A stretch of DNA of 64,000 nt from an uncultured Oscillibacter sp. (lineage in GTDB: Bacteria; Bacillota; Clostridia; Oscillospirales; Oscillospiraceae). Positions 39,384 to 48,365 of the stretch are shown piece by piece. The stretch spans positions 73,014-137,013 of the forward strand of contig CAJTZK010000005.1 in NCBI GenBank assembly GCA_910583785.1, written 5' to 3'. Each line of letters starts with the position of its first letter. Within the stretch, counting starts at the first letter, position 1. The translations under genes were made by a program, and so were the position numbers. The notes under the pieces were generated by a model. That model was not told where the DNA came from, did no database searches, and was given only the letters and a program-made list of their open reading frames with translations.

Positions 39384-41345
39384 ATGCCCCATATTCAGCA
39401 GCTCCCCCCCCACGTGGCGGACCTCATCGCCGCCGGGGAGGTGGTAGAGCGTCCCGCCAGCGTCGTGAAAGAGCTGGTGGAGAACGCCCTGGACGCCCAT
39501 AGCTCCGCCGTGGTGGTGGAGCTCCGCCGGGGAGGCATGGGCCTCATCCGGGTGACGGACAACGGCTGCGGCATCGCTCCCGGGGAGCTGCCCACCGCCT
39601 TCCTGCGCCACGCCACCTCGAAGCTCCGGAGCCCCGGGGACCTGGGGCGGATCGGCACCCTGGGCTTCCGGGGGGAGGCCCTGGCGGCCATCTCCGCCGT
39701 CAGCCGGGTGGAAATCCGCACCCGGCGGCAGGGAGACGGCGCGGGGGCGTCCCTGGCCCTAGAGGGGGGCGTCCCCGGCCCGGTGGAGGAAACCGGGGCC
39801 CCGGAGGGCACCACCATCCTGGTCCGGGACCTCTTTTACAACACCCCGGCCAGGCTGAAATTCATGAAAAAGGACAGCGCCGAGACGGCGGCGGTGGCCG
39901 GGCTGATGCAGCACCTGGCCCTGTCCCGCCCGGATGTGTCCTTCAGGTTCCTCAAAGACGGCACGGAGGCCCTCCACACCCCCGGGGACGGGCGGCTGGA
40001 CTCCGCCGTTTACGCCGCCCTGGGCCGGGACTTCGCCCGGAGCCTGCTCCCCGTCAAGGGGGGCGGGGACGGCGTGCAGGCGGCGGGCTTTGTCACCCGG
40101 CCCCTCCAGGGCCGGGGCTCCCGGGCCATGCAGGCGTTCTTCGTCAACGGGCGGTTCATCAAGTCCCAGCTGCTGACGGCGGCCCTGGAGGAGGGCTACC
40201 GGAACCAGATCATGAAGGGGCGCTTCCCCGGCTGCGTGCTGGCGGTGTCCCTTCCGGCGGACCAGGTGGACGTGAACGTCCACCCCGCCAAGACCCAGGT
40301 GAAGTTCGCCCGGGAGCAGGCGGTGTTCCAAGCCGTGTACCACACCGTGCTGGACGCCCTGGCGGCGGAGGGCGGGCCCGTCCCGGCCGCCCCCGCCCCG
40401 GCGGCGGCCCTGGGAAAGACGGCGGAGCCCCCGGGGGGCTTCTTCCGGTCCATGGACGCGAAAACCTACCGGGAACAGGGGGCCCCGGGGGCGGCGCGGC
40501 CCCCCGCCAAGCCCCTGCCCTCTTGGGACACGGAGCGTCCGGGGCCCAGGCTGTCGGACAGCGCGCCCCCGCTCCGGGGGGAGGCCCCGGCCCGCCCGGC
40601 CCTGGGGAGGGGGACCCCCTTCCCGCCCCTGCGGGGGGACGCGCCGCCGTCGGTTCTCGGGCGGGAGGGAGCGGCGCCCGGCGCCAGGCCCGCTCTCCCG
40701 GTGGAGGAGCACCCCCCGGTCCCGGCCATTCCCCGGCGAAGCCCGGAGCTGCCGGGACAGGAACCGGTGGAACCTGAAAGGGAGGCCCCCTGGCGGATCG
40801 CTGGGGAGGTGCTGCGGACCTACATTGTCTGCGAGAGCGGGACGGGGGAGGTCTGGCTCATTGACAAGCACGCCGCCCACGAGAGGGTCAACTTCGACCG
40901 GATGAAAGCCGCCCTGGAGCCCCCCATGCGCCAGGCCCTGCTGACCCCCGCCGCCGTGGAGCTGGGGAAGGAGGACGGGGCGCTGCTCCTGGAGAACCTG
41001 CCCCTGCTGGAGGACTCCGGCTTTGCCTGTGAGGACTTCGGCGGCGGGACCGTGCTGGTCCGGGAGGTCCCGGCGGACCTGGACCCGGAGGACGTGGCGG
41101 CCACCCTGGAGGAGATCGCCGGGAAGCTCCGGGAGGGGCGGTCCCCGGCGGAGCGGCGGGAGGGCCTCCTCCACACCATGGCCTGCAAGGCCGCTATTAA
41201 GGGCGGCTGGAAAAGCGGCCCGGAGGAGCTCCGGGTCTTAGTGGACAAGGTCCAGAGCGGCGAGGTCCGGTACTGTCCCCACGGGAGGCCCGTGGCGGTA
41301 AAAATAACGAGGTATGAGCTGGAAAAGCTCTTTAAGCGGGCGTAG
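39384..41345 (+). CDS. mutL: DNA mismatch repair protein MutL
   Basis: 653 residues. The GHKL ATPase region has ELVENALDAHSS, VTDNGCGI, RHATSKL and GFRGEALAAIS. The linker (about 330-470) is long, proline/arginine rich and low-complexity. The C-terminal domain has LIDKHAAHERVNFD (DQHAxxERx4E-like endonuclease motif with K for Q), MACKAAIKGG and CPHGRPV, so it should have nicking activity, as in MutL of bacteria lacking MutH. AGAGGAGGAATTCCCT precedes ATG. Confidence 0.96.
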   Translation: MPHIQQLPPHVADLIAAGEVVERPASVVKELVENALDAHSSAVVVELRRGGMGLIRVTDNGCGIAPGELPTAFLRHATSKLRSPGDLGRIGTLGFRGEALAAISAVSRVEIRTRRQGDGAGASLALEGGVPGPVEETGAPEGTTILVRDLFYNTPARLKFMKKDSAETAAVAGLMQHLALSRPDVSFRFLKDGTEALHTPGDGRLDSAVYAALGRDFARSLLPVKGGGDGVQAAGFVTRPLQGRGSRAMQAFFVNGRFIKSQLLTAALEEGYRNQIMKGRFPGCVLAVSLPADQVDVNVHPAKTQVKFAREQAVFQAVYHTVLDALAAEGGPVPAAPAPAAALGKTAEPPGGFFRSMDAKTYREQGAPGAARPPAKPLPSWDTERPGPRLSDSAPPLRGEAPARPALGRGTPFPPLRGDAPPSVLGREGAAPGARPALPVEEHPPVPAIPRRSPELPGQEPVEPEREAPWRIAGEVLRTYIVCESGTGEVWLIDKHAAHERVNFDRMKAALEPPMRQALLTPAAVELGKEDGALLLENLPLLEDSGFACEDFGGGTVLVREVPADLDPEDVAATLEEIAGKLREGRSPAERREGLLHTMACKAAIKGGWKSGPEELRVLVDKVQSGEVRYCPHGRPVAVKITRYELEKLFKRA

Positions 41346-41403
41346 CCCGTTTCAAGGGAGAGCCCGCTCCCCCTTGGGAATCCCCCGCCTCCCGTGGCGC
41401 GGG

Positions 41404-41581
41404 TCACTGGAGCCGCCGTCTTGGGCGGCCGTTAGCGGCTCTGCCGCTTTTAGGGATGCCGCATACCCCTTGCGGGTGCCGGACGGCTGGAGTGATGGTA
41501 CGTTCCTGGCGCACATGCCGCCAGGAACATGATTTCAATGGTTCTCCGCCCGGCGGAGAAACCAGGGGCTCCGTCCCCTGG
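41404..41581 (+). ncRNA. Candidate structured RNA element, copy B (downstream of mutL)
   Basis: The hairpin at 41412-41429 (GCCGCC/GGCGGC) corresponds to the second hairpin of copy A. An insertion of about 55 bases follows, then hairpins at 41502-41528 (GTTCCTGGCG stem), 41542-41560 (TTCTCCGC stem) and 41562-41581 (CCAGGGG stem). Several positions that differ from copy A are paired changes. It ends 20 bases before the DUF6440 start, so the small gene's ribosome site (AGGAAGGAGG) directly follows it. The 58 bases between mutL and the element show only short palindromes. Confidence 0.6.
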
Positions 41582-41601
41582 ACCCCAGGAAGGAGGACTG
41601 T

Positions 41602-41784
41602 ATGGCAAAACGGTTTGTGAAAACTTACAGCCAGGGGGTTGTGGGCAGCGGTTTTGAGATTTATGTAGACCGGGAAACCGGGGTGAATTACCTCTCCCAT
41701 GGGGGCGGCGGAGGCGGCGGGCTCACGCCCTTCCTGGACCGGGAGGGCAAGCCCATTCTTACAACGGTATCAGACGAGGAATGA
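41602..41784 (+). CDS. DUF6440-family small protein
   Basis: 60 residues: KRFVKTYSQGVVGSGFEIYVD, RETGVNYL, a run of seven glycines, and GLTPFLDREGKPIL. This order matches the small DUF6440 family (recalled, not checked), whose function is unknown. AGGAAGGAGG precedes ATG, so translation should be strong. Its stop codon is one base from the next ATG, so it is coupled to the oxidoreductase gene. Confidence 0.75.
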   Translation: MAKRFVKTYSQGVVGSGFEIYVDRETGVNYLSHGGGGGGGLTPFLDREGKPILTTVSDEE

Positions 41785-41785
41785 C

Positions 41786-42376
41786 ATGAGACTTTTATTC
41801 ATTGACGGCTGCGTCAGCCAGCGGGGAGCGGAGTCCCGGACCCGCGCCCTGGCGGGGGCCTTTCTCTCCGCCTTCCGGGAGTCCCACCCCGGGGCGGAGG
41901 TGGAGGGCGTGGCCCTGGGGGAGCTGGATTTGAAGCCCTTCCTCCCCGCCGCCCTGGACCAGCGGGACGCCCTGGCGTCCGCCGGGGCCTTCGGCGCGCC
42001 CGTGTTCGCCTTGGCCCGGCAGTTCCAGGCGGCGGACAAGATCGTGGCGGCGGCCCCCTTCTGGGATTTGAGCTTCCCGGCGGTGATGCGGACCTACATA
42101 GAGCACATTTCCGCCAACGGCCTCTGCTACCATTACGAGGCCGACGGCTGCCACGGGGACTGCCGGGCGGACCGCCTGGCCTACCTCACCACGGGCGGGG
42201 ACTTCGAACGGCCCGGGAGCCTGGGGGTCCTCTACTGGGAGCGGCTTGCCGCCATGTTCGGCATTCCCCGGTTCGACTACGTGTTCGCCGGGGGCCTGGA
42301 CATCGACCCCGCGAGGGCCCCGGAGCTCCTGGAGGCCGCCTGCGGGAAGGCCCGGGCCCTGGGCCGGAGGTTTTGA
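41786..42376 (+). CDS. FMN-dependent NAD(P)H oxidoreductase, flavodoxin-like fold (azoreductase group)
   Basis: 196 residues. The N-terminal strand LLFIDGCVSQRGAESRTRAL fits the phosphate loop of the flavodoxin-like fold, APFWDLSFPAVMRTYIEHI is the typical FMN/dimer segment of the NQO1/AzoR group, and YLTTGGDFE a later cofactor loop. It should reduce quinones or similar compounds. Cys residues in HYEADGCHGDCRADR form a small cluster not usual for AzoR. The start follows the DUF6440 stop by one base, and the stop precedes miaA by one base. Confidence 0.82.
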   Translation: MRLLFIDGCVSQRGAESRTRALAGAFLSAFRESHPGAEVEGVALGELDLKPFLPAALDQRDALASAGAFGAPVFALARQFQAADKIVAAAPFWDLSFPAVMRTYIEHISANGLCYHYEADGCHGDCRADRLAYLTTGGDFERPGSLGVLYWERLAAMFGIPRFDYVFAGGLDIDPARAPELLEAACGKARALGRRF

Positions 42377-42377
42377 C

Positions 42378-43322
42378 ATGGCGCCCAAGATTGTCTGCGT
42401 CGTGGGCCCCACGGCCTGCGGCAAGACCACCCTGGGGGTGCTGCTGGCCAAGAAATACGGCGGCGAGGTGGTCTCCGCCGACTCCATGCAGATTTATAAG
42501 GGCATGGCCATCGGGACCGCCGCCCCCACCAGGGCGGAGATGGACGGCGTGCCCCACCACATGATTGCCGTGGCGGACCCGGCGGAACAGTGGTCCGCCG
42601 CCCGGTACGCCCAGGAGGCCGTCCCCATCATCGACGGCATTTTAGCCCGGGGGAAGCTGCCCATTCTGGTGGGGGGCACGGGCCTGTGGATCGACGCGGT
42701 GGTGAAGGGCCACGGCTTCGCGGCGGGCTGCGCCGGGGGCGCCGTCCGGAGGGAGCTGGAGGCCCGCCTGGCGGCGGAGGGCCTGGGGCCCCTGCTGGCG
42801 GAGCTCCGCCAGGTGGACCCGGCGGCGGCGGAGCGGATCCACCCAGCGGACGGGAAGCGGATTTTACGGGCCCTGGAGGTTTACCGGGAGACCGGGAAGA
42901 CCATCACCGCCCACAACGAGGAGACGAAGGCCCTGCCCCCCCGGTACGGCCCGGTGTGGATCGGGCTCCAGTTTGCCGACCGGGAGGACATGAAGGCCCT
43001 GATTGACCAGCGGGTGGACCGCATGGCGGAGGCGGGCCTTCTGGAGGAGGTCCGTGCCCTCGTGGCCCGGGGGCTGCCCCGGAAAGCCACGGCCCTCCAG
43101 GCCATTGGGTACAAGGAGTTCCTGGGCGTCCTGGAGGGGACGTCCACGGAGGCGGAGGCCCTGGCGGAGGTGAAGCTCCGCTCCCGGCAGTACGCCAAGC
43201 GGCAGCTGACCTGGCTGCGGCGGAATCCGGCTATCCACTGGGTCTTTTGGGAAAAAGACCGGGATTTTGCCCGGGCCCTACAGGTTTCGACGGAAATTCT
43301 CTCCGCGGAGGGGGTATCCTAG
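42378..43322 (+). CDS. miaA: tRNA dimethylallyltransferase
   Basis: 314 residues. The P-loop VGPTACGKTTLG, the prenyl/tRNA segment DSMQIYKGMAIGTA, LVGGTGLWIDAVV and the late QAIGYKEFLG and RQYAKRQLTWLRR are family hallmarks. MiaA transfers a dimethylallyl group to A37 of tRNAs reading UNN codons. Start ATG overlaps the end of the preceding oxidoreductase closely. hfq follows by 119 bases, a conserved neighbour in many bacteria. Confidence 0.97.
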   Translation: MAPKIVCVVGPTACGKTTLGVLLAKKYGGEVVSADSMQIYKGMAIGTAAPTRAEMDGVPHHMIAVADPAEQWSAARYAQEAVPIIDGILARGKLPILVGGTGLWIDAVVKGHGFAAGCAGGAVRRELEARLAAEGLGPLLAELRQVDPAAAERIHPADGKRILRALEVYRETGKTITAHNEETKALPPRYGPVWIGLQFADREDMKALIDQRVDRMAEAGLLEEVRALVARGLPRKATALQAIGYKEFLGVLEGTSTEAEALAEVKLRSRQYAKRQLTWLRRNPAIHWVFWEKDRDFARALQVSTEILSAEGVS

Positions 43323-43441
43323 AAATTGGCAAAACGATTCGCCCGGAACCTCTCGCGGGACCCGAGGATCATCGTTTCGCTGAACGACTCGACAGCGCCG
43401 CCCGTCAAGCGGCGTGGAACAACAGAAAAGGAGCGGACGAT

Positions 43442-43669
43442 ATGCAGAACAAACAGAACCTACAGGACCTTTTCCTCCTCCGGGCCAAGCGGGACCGGGT
43501 GCCCGTCACCATGTTTTTGATGAACGGCTTCCAGATGCGGGGGACCATCACGGGCTTTGACCCCTTCGTGGTCATTTTGGACAGCGAGGGGCGGCAGCAG
43601 GTGATTTACAAACACGCTATCTCCACCATCGCCCCCACCCGGACGGTTTCCCTGGCAGAGGAGGAGTGA
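43442..43669 (+). CDS. hfq: RNA chaperone Hfq
   Basis: 75 residues, LSm fold. NLQDLFLLRAKRDRVPVTMFL is the Sm1 region (the usual Q8 side is present as LQD), GFDPFVVILDSEG follows, and YKHAISTI is the Sm2 motif. It forms hexameric rings that help small RNAs pair with mRNAs. AAAAGGAG precedes ATG. The presence of hfq is consistent with the several candidate small RNAs in this window. Confidence 0.95.
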   Translation: MQNKQNLQDLFLLRAKRDRVPVTMFLMNGFQMRGTITGFDPFVVILDSEGRQQVIYKHAISTIAPTRTVSLAEEE

Positions 43670-43712
43670 CCCCGGGGCGGAACACACGTAAGGCAGGCTA
43701 CATAGAATTACC

Positions 43713-45005
43713 ATGAAAAAGAGACAAAACGGCTTTGGCACAAAACTGCTGATGGCGGCCCTCTTCCTGGGGGTGGCGGCCTATTTCGGCATCCAGGCCT
43801 TCCAGTACCTGGACGATCCCCTGGGGGTCACCCTGGCCTACCGCTACGAGGTGGAACAGGCCGTGGACCTGACGGGCTTCGTGGTCCGGGAGGAACAGGT
43901 GCTGCCCGATGGGGAGGGGGGCCTTCTCCGGGTCCAGCGGGCGGAGGGCGAGCGGGTGGCCGCCGGGGGAACCGTGGCCTCGGTCTACGCGGACCAGGCG
44001 TCCCTGGACCGCCAGGCGGAGATCGAGAGCCTGGAGAGCCGGGTGGAGCAGCTCCAGTATGCCCAGGACCTGGCCCTGGCGGTGGAGACGACCCGGAAGC
44101 TGGACGCCCAGATTACCCAGAACCTCTTGGAGTACAGGCGCTTCCTGGCGGCGGACAGGCTCTATGACGCGGAGGGCGCGGCCCTGGAGCTCCGGGCCCT
44201 GGTCCTCAAGCGGGACTACAGCGACGCGGGCAGCGGGGACCTGGCCCTTCAATTGCAGGAACTGGGGGCCCAGCTGCTGGCCCTGCGGTCCCAGGCCGAG
44301 GGCTCCGTCCGGCGGATCACCGCCCCGGAGGCGGGGCTGTACTCCGCCGAGGTGGACGGCTTTGAAACCGTGCTGGTCCCGGACAAACTGGAGGGCCTGA
44401 CGCCCTCCGCCCTCTCCAGCCTGGCGGCGGACCCCGCCGTGGCCTCCCGGACCGGGAAGCTGGTGCTGGGGGACGCGTGGTATTACGCCGCCGTTTTGCC
44501 CGCGGAGGACGCGGCGGCCCTGCGGGAGCTGCAGGAGGAGCGCGGGGGCTCCCTGCTCCTCCGTTTTTCCAAGGGGGTGGACCGGGACCTCCCGGTGACG
44601 CTGGAGTCTGTGGGCCCCCGGGAGAACGGCCGGGTGGTGGCGGTGTTCCGGGGGACCCAGTACCTCCGGGAGCTGACGCTGCTCCGCCAGCAGAGGGCCC
44701 AAATCCTCACCGGGACCGTGGAGGGCATCCGGGTGCCCCGGGAGTGCCTCCGGGCGGAGCGGGCCTATCTGGATGAGGATGGAAAGACCGCCGCGGAGGA
44801 GCGCACGGGCATTTACTGCCTGGTGGGCCGGGAGGCCCGGTTCAAACCAGTGGAAGTGGTCTACAGCGCCGGCAGCTTCGTGCTGGTGGCCCCCGCGCCG
44901 GAGCTGGACCCGGAGGTAGAGCGGGAGGCCAGGCGCATCATCCGCCCGGGGGAGCAGGTCATCGTCTCCGCCCGGGGGCTGTTTGACGGGAAGGTGCTCC
45001 AGTAG
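43713..45005 (+). CDS. HlyD-like membrane-fusion/adaptor protein
   Basis: 430 residues. One N-terminal transmembrane helix (about 10-28) is followed by a barrel-sandwich half (LTGFVVREEQVLP, GEGGLLRVQRAEGERVAAGGTVA), a coiled coil (about 95-185) and a second sandwich half (ITAPEAGLYSAEVDGFE), then a beta-barrel. This is the layout of HlyD-type adaptors, but no transporter gene is adjacent. In related Clostridia this gene lies in the same place before yggS-sepF, which hints at a wall- or division-linked role. The ribosome site is weak (AAGGCAGG far from ATG). Confidence 0.82.
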   Translation: MKKRQNGFGTKLLMAALFLGVAAYFGIQAFQYLDDPLGVTLAYRYEVEQAVDLTGFVVREEQVLPDGEGGLLRVQRAEGERVAAGGTVASVYADQASLDRQAEIESLESRVEQLQYAQDLALAVETTRKLDAQITQNLLEYRRFLAADRLYDAEGAALELRALVLKRDYSDAGSGDLALQLQELGAQLLALRSQAEGSVRRITAPEAGLYSAEVDGFETVLVPDKLEGLTPSALSSLAADPAVASRTGKLVLGDAWYYAAVLPAEDAAALRELQEERGGSLLLRFSKGVDRDLPVTLESVGPRENGRVVAVFRGTQYLRELTLLRQQRAQILTGTVEGIRVPRECLRAERAYLDEDGKTAAEERTGIYCLVGREARFKPVEVVYSAGSFVLVAPAPELDPEVEREARRIIRPGEQVIVSARGLFDGKVLQ

Positions 45006-45100
45006 GGGGGAGAGGCCGCCCCGTTTCCCCGGGGCCCGTTGCAGCCCGGGGGAGCGGGGACGGGGCCCCGTTTTATAAAAACAGAGAAAGGCGTAACCAT

Positions 45101-45793
45101 ATGTCGATTGCAGAGAACATCGCCCAGGTCCGGGCGAACATTGCCGCCGCCGCCCGGGAGGCGGGGCGGAAACCAGAGGAGATCACCCTGGTGGGCGCCA
45201 GCAAGATGAATGACGCCGCCGCCTGCCGGGAGGCCATAGCCGCCGGCATCGACGCCCTGGGGGAGAACCGGGTCCAGGAGATGGCGGCCAAGTTCCAGGA
45301 GCACGCCTACGACGGCGCGCCCCTTCACTTTATCGGCCACCTCCAGCGGAACAAGGTGCGCCAGGTGGTGGGAAAGGCGGACCTGATCCAGTCCGTGGGC
45401 TCCCTGGAGCTGCTGGCGGAGATTGAGAAGGCCGCCGGGAAACAGGACATGGTCCAGGATATCCTGCTGGAGGTCAACATCGGGGAGGAGGGGGCCAAGA
45501 GCGGCTTCCTCCCGGCGGAGCTCCTCTCCGGGGCGGAGGCGGCGCTGGAAAAGAGCCACATCCGGACCCTGGGCCTGATGGCCATCCCCCCGGCGGAGGC
45601 GGACCGGGAGGAAAATCTTCGATATTTTGACAAGGTCCGGGCGCTTTTTCTTGACATGAACGAGAAAATGTTTCATAATAGTCTTCGGATTCTGTCGATG
45701 GGCATGAGCGGCGATTACGAGGACGCCCTCCGCTCCGGGGCCAATATGGTCCGGGTGGGCACCGCCATTTTCGGAAGCCGCCATTACACATAA
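45101..45793 (+). CDS. YggS-family PLP homeostasis protein (PLPBP)
   Basis: 230 residues with an alanine-racemase-like barrel: VGASKMNDAAA with the PLP lysine, LGENRVQE, HFIGHLQRNK, NIGEEGAKSG, LMAIPP, LSMGMSGDYEDAL and RVGTAIFG. The family binds PLP without a known catalytic reaction and keeps PLP pools balanced. It is placed before sepF, as in many Gram-positive division clusters. AGAAAGG before the ATG. Confidence 0.95.
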   Translation: MSIAENIAQVRANIAAAAREAGRKPEEITLVGASKMNDAAACREAIAAGIDALGENRVQEMAAKFQEHAYDGAPLHFIGHLQRNKVRQVVGKADLIQSVGSLELLAEIEKAAGKQDMVQDILLEVNIGEEGAKSGFLPAELLSGAEAALEKSHIRTLGLMAIPPAEADREENLRYFDKVRALFLDMNEKMFHNSLRILSMGMSGDYEDALRSGANMVRVGTAIFGSRHYT

Positions 45794-45816
45794 GACTACA
45801 AACGGGAGGTAGATCC

Positions 45817-46254
45817 ATGAGTATCCTGGACGAGATAAAAAAGCTGACCCACCCCTATGAGGACGAGGATGACGATCCCGCCGAATTTGACGACGGTCCC
45901 CAGGAACGGGACATGTTCGAGGAGCGGCGCTCCCGCTATGACGACCGCCGGAACAAGGTGGTGAACATCCACGCCACCACCCAGCTGAAGGTGGTCCTGG
46001 TGAAGCCGGAGCGGTTTGAGAACGCCTCGGAAATCGCCGACCAGCTGAAGGACAAGCGGACGGTGGTGCTGAACCTGGAGTCCACCAACAAGGACGTGGC
46101 CCGGCGGCTCATCGACTTTCTCTCCGGCGTGGCCTACGCCGGGGAGGGCAAGATTAAAAAAGTGGCCGCCAATACCTACATCATCACTCCCTACCACGTG
46201 GACATCGAGGGGGACCTGATCGACGAATTGGAGAACAACGGGCTGTATTTCTGA
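45817..46254 (+). CDS. sepF: Cell division protein SepF
   Basis: 145 residues. An N-terminal amphipathic membrane-targeting helix (MSILDEIKKLTHP) is followed by an acidic linker and the C-terminal FtsZ-binding domain with LVKPERFENASEIAD, VVLNLEST, RRLIDFLSGVAYA and ITPYHVDIEG. It tethers FtsZ to the membrane in Gram-positive bacteria. CGGGAGG before ATG. It lies between yggS and divIVA in the expected order. Confidence 0.95.
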   Translation: MSILDEIKKLTHPYEDEDDDPAEFDDGPQERDMFEERRSRYDDRRNKVVNIHATTQLKVVLVKPERFENASEIADQLKDKRTVVLNLESTNKDVARRLIDFLSGVAYAGEGKIKKVAANTYIITPYHVDIEGDLIDELENNGLYF

Positions 46255-46307
46255 TTTCCAAGACCTGAAAGACATTTGGACCGGAAGACCGGGGAGGATA
46301 TGCGACT

Positions 46308-47054
46308 ATGCTGACACCGCAGGAGGTTTCCGCCCGCTCGTTTACCAAGACCATGATGGGCGGCTATAACATGACCATGGTGGATGAGTTCCTGGACGAG
46401 CTCACCGAAGACTACACGTCCCTCTACAAGGAGAACGCCTCCCTGAAAGCCAAGATGAAGGTCCTGGTGGAGAAGGTGGAGGAGTACCGGGCCACGGAGG
46501 ACTCCATGCGGGCCACCCTCCTCACCGCCCAGCGGATGGCGGACTCCATCGTCAAGGAGGCGGAGGAGAAGCGGGACGGCATCCTGAAGCAGGCGGAGGC
46601 CGCCGCCCGGGAGAAGCTGGACGGCTACCGCCGGGAGGCGGAACAGTACAACCGCCGCCTCCAGCAGGGGCAGGAGGAAATCCAGCGTTTCGTGGCCGAG
46701 AGCCGGACGCTGTGCGAGAAAGAGCTCCGCTTCCTGGAGGAGTTCGCCGCCCGCCCCCTGGAGGAGGACGGGCCGGAGGCTGCTGCCGCGGCGGCGGCCA
46801 GTGGGAGGATTCTCTCCGCCGGGGAAGCCGCTCCCGCCGCCGCCGTGCCGGACCCGCCGGAGGAGGCCCCCCCGGCGGGACGGGAGGTTCCCCCTCCGCC
46901 TCCGGAGGCCCCTGCCCCTGCGGCGGAGGCCCTGCTGGAGAGCCTGGCCGCAGCGGCGGAGCAGGACCCCCCGGCGGAGGACCTCAGCGCCACCCGGCGG
47001 GTGAACATCAACGAGCTGAAATTCGGCCCCAATTACCGCAGCGAGGCGGACTGA
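46308..47054 (+). CDS. divIVA: DivIVA-domain protein
   Basis: 248 residues. The N-terminal lipid-binding domain (LTPQEVSARSFTK, GGYNMTMVDEFLDEL) is followed by a coiled coil (about 35-145) that polymerises at negatively curved membrane. The C-terminal 90 residues are rich in Ala, Pro and Glu. DivIVA marks poles and septa. The long proline-rich tail is larger than in Bacillus DivIVA. GGGGAGGATATGCGACT before ATG. Confidence 0.93.
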   Translation: MLTPQEVSARSFTKTMMGGYNMTMVDEFLDELTEDYTSLYKENASLKAKMKVLVEKVEEYRATEDSMRATLLTAQRMADSIVKEAEEKRDGILKQAEAAAREKLDGYRREAEQYNRRLQQGQEEIQRFVAESRTLCEKELRFLEEFAARPLEEDGPEAAAAAAASGRILSAGEAAPAAAVPDPPEEAPPAGREVPPPPPEAPAPAAEALLESLAAAAEQDPPAEDLSATRRVNINELKFGPNYRSEAD

Positions 47055-47086
47055 CCGCCCGCAGGCAGAGAGAGGGGGAAACAGCC

Positions 47087-47968
47087 ATGAGCGGGCAGCG
47101 GCCCATCATCGCGTTTCTCTATGATTTTGACAAGACCCTCTGTACCACGGACATGCAGAATTACGCCTTTATCCCCAGCCTGGGGATGACCCCGGCGGAA
47201 TTCTGGGCGGAGGCCAACGGCTTTGGCCGGGAGCACCGCATCGACGCCGTCCTGGCCTATATGTACATCATGCTCCGGGAGGCGGAGCGGAAGAACCTGC
47301 CCTTCACCCGGGAGGACTTGGTGGAGAAGGGCCGGGGGATCGAGCTCTTCCCCGGCGTGGAGGACTGGTTCCGGCGGATTGACGCCTTCGGCGGGACCCA
47401 GGGGGTCCAGGTGGAGCACTACGTGATCTCCTCCGGCCTCCGGGAGATCATCGAGGGGTCCCCCATCAGCGGGGCCTTCCGGGAGATTTACGCCAGCGAG
47501 TTTTACTACGACGGGACGGGCCGCCCGGTCTGGCCCAAGCTGGCGGTGAACTTCACGGCCAAGACCCAGTTTGTCTACCGGATCAACAAGGGGGTCCTGG
47601 ACGTCTCGGACGACAAGACCCTCAACGACTCCATGCCCGACGACAGCAAGCGGGTGCCCTTTACCAATATGATCTACATGGGGGACGGGCTCTCCGACGT
47701 GCCCTGCATGAAAATGATGCGGGCCTACGGCGGGCAGGCCATCGCGGTCTACCAGTCTGGCAACCGGGCCGGGGTGGAGGAGCTGCTGGCGAAGCGCCGG
47801 GTGGACTTTATCTTCCCGGCGGACTACCGGGAGGGCACGGGACTGGATGAGACGGTGAAAAACATCATCCGGAAGATGGCCACCGCCGACCGCCTGTGGG
47901 AGGAGAACGCCCGGCAGCTCCGGCACTTGGGGGAGGATGTCCTGCCGGACCAGGTGGAGTTATTTTGA
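47087..47968 (+). CDS. HAD-superfamily phosphatase, phosphoserine phosphatase-like
   Basis: 293 residues from ATG at 47087 (GAGAGGGGG upstream). Motif I is LYDFDKTLCTTD, the cap is helical (about 20-110), motif II is VISSGLREII, and motif IV is IYMGDGLSDVPCMKMM. It is larger than SerB-type phosphatases, and the substrate is unknown. serB is missing from the serine cluster at 17-21 kb; this gene is a weak candidate for that activity, not shown by sequence. Confidence 0.8.
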   Translation: MSGQRPIIAFLYDFDKTLCTTDMQNYAFIPSLGMTPAEFWAEANGFGREHRIDAVLAYMYIMLREAERKNLPFTREDLVEKGRGIELFPGVEDWFRRIDAFGGTQGVQVEHYVISSGLREIIEGSPISGAFREIYASEFYYDGTGRPVWPKLAVNFTAKTQFVYRINKGVLDVSDDKTLNDSMPDDSKRVPFTNMIYMGDGLSDVPCMKMMRAYGGQAIAVYQSGNRAGVEELLAKRRVDFIFPADYREGTGLDETVKNIIRKMATADRLWEENARQLRHLGEDVLPDQVELF

Positions 47969-47974
47969 TTTGAG

Positions 47975-48300
47975 GGGGCCCCGTTTTTCTTCCGGAAGAA
48001 AACGAGGCCGCGCCCGCGGGCGTATGCCGGAGGCCAGCCGCCGCGAAGCGGCGGCTCTCAGACTGGAGGCAAGCGGGCCGTGCGCGGTCCAAAAGGGAAA
48101 AAGAGGGACCGCCCCTGCGAGGGGACGGAAGACGGAGGGGCGCGCAAGGCGTTCCTCCGTTTTTTACGCATCCCTCCGGGCTGCGGCGTGGTGCGGGCGG
48201 GGACGGAGTGGGCGGAGTGTCTTCCGGCGGCATGGGGGTGCATTGCGCAGCTATTTTCATGGCTGAAATCCCGCCCCTGCCCGCAAGGGCGGGCGGCACT
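47975..48300 (+). repeat. Mosaic intergenic repeat, copy C
   Basis: A third, more divergent copy fills most of the 397-base gap between the HAD and deaminase genes. It shares with copies A and B the TTCTTCC/GGAAGAA hairpin (47988-48005), GGGCCGTGCGCGGTCCAAAA (48077-48096), a purine stretch, GCGCGCAAGGCGT and GCTGCGGCGTGGTGCGGGCGGG. Its right end (about 48229-48297) is the reverse complement of the left end of copy A, so the units are rearranged. It also carries a private insertion with a GCCGCCGCGAAGCGGCGGC palindrome. Confidence 0.8.
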
Positions 48301-48312
48301 CCCTGCAAAGCC

Positions 48313-48341
48313 TTGCAAATTCAATCTCCCCATGGTAAAAT
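48313..48341 (+). promoter_or_regulatory. Promoter of the dCMP deaminase-like gene
   Basis: TTGCAA (48313-48318) and TAAAAT (48336-48341) with a 17-base spacer, directly after mosaic repeat copy C and 24 bases before the start codon. Confidence 0.7.
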
Positions 48342-48365
48342 GGAACATCAAAAGGGGGGCTGTTT

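Noticed and set aside
43323..43441. Separate small gene between miaA and hfq
   Set aside because: The only frames are short and lack ribosome sites; the purine-rich AAAAGGAG belongs to hfq.
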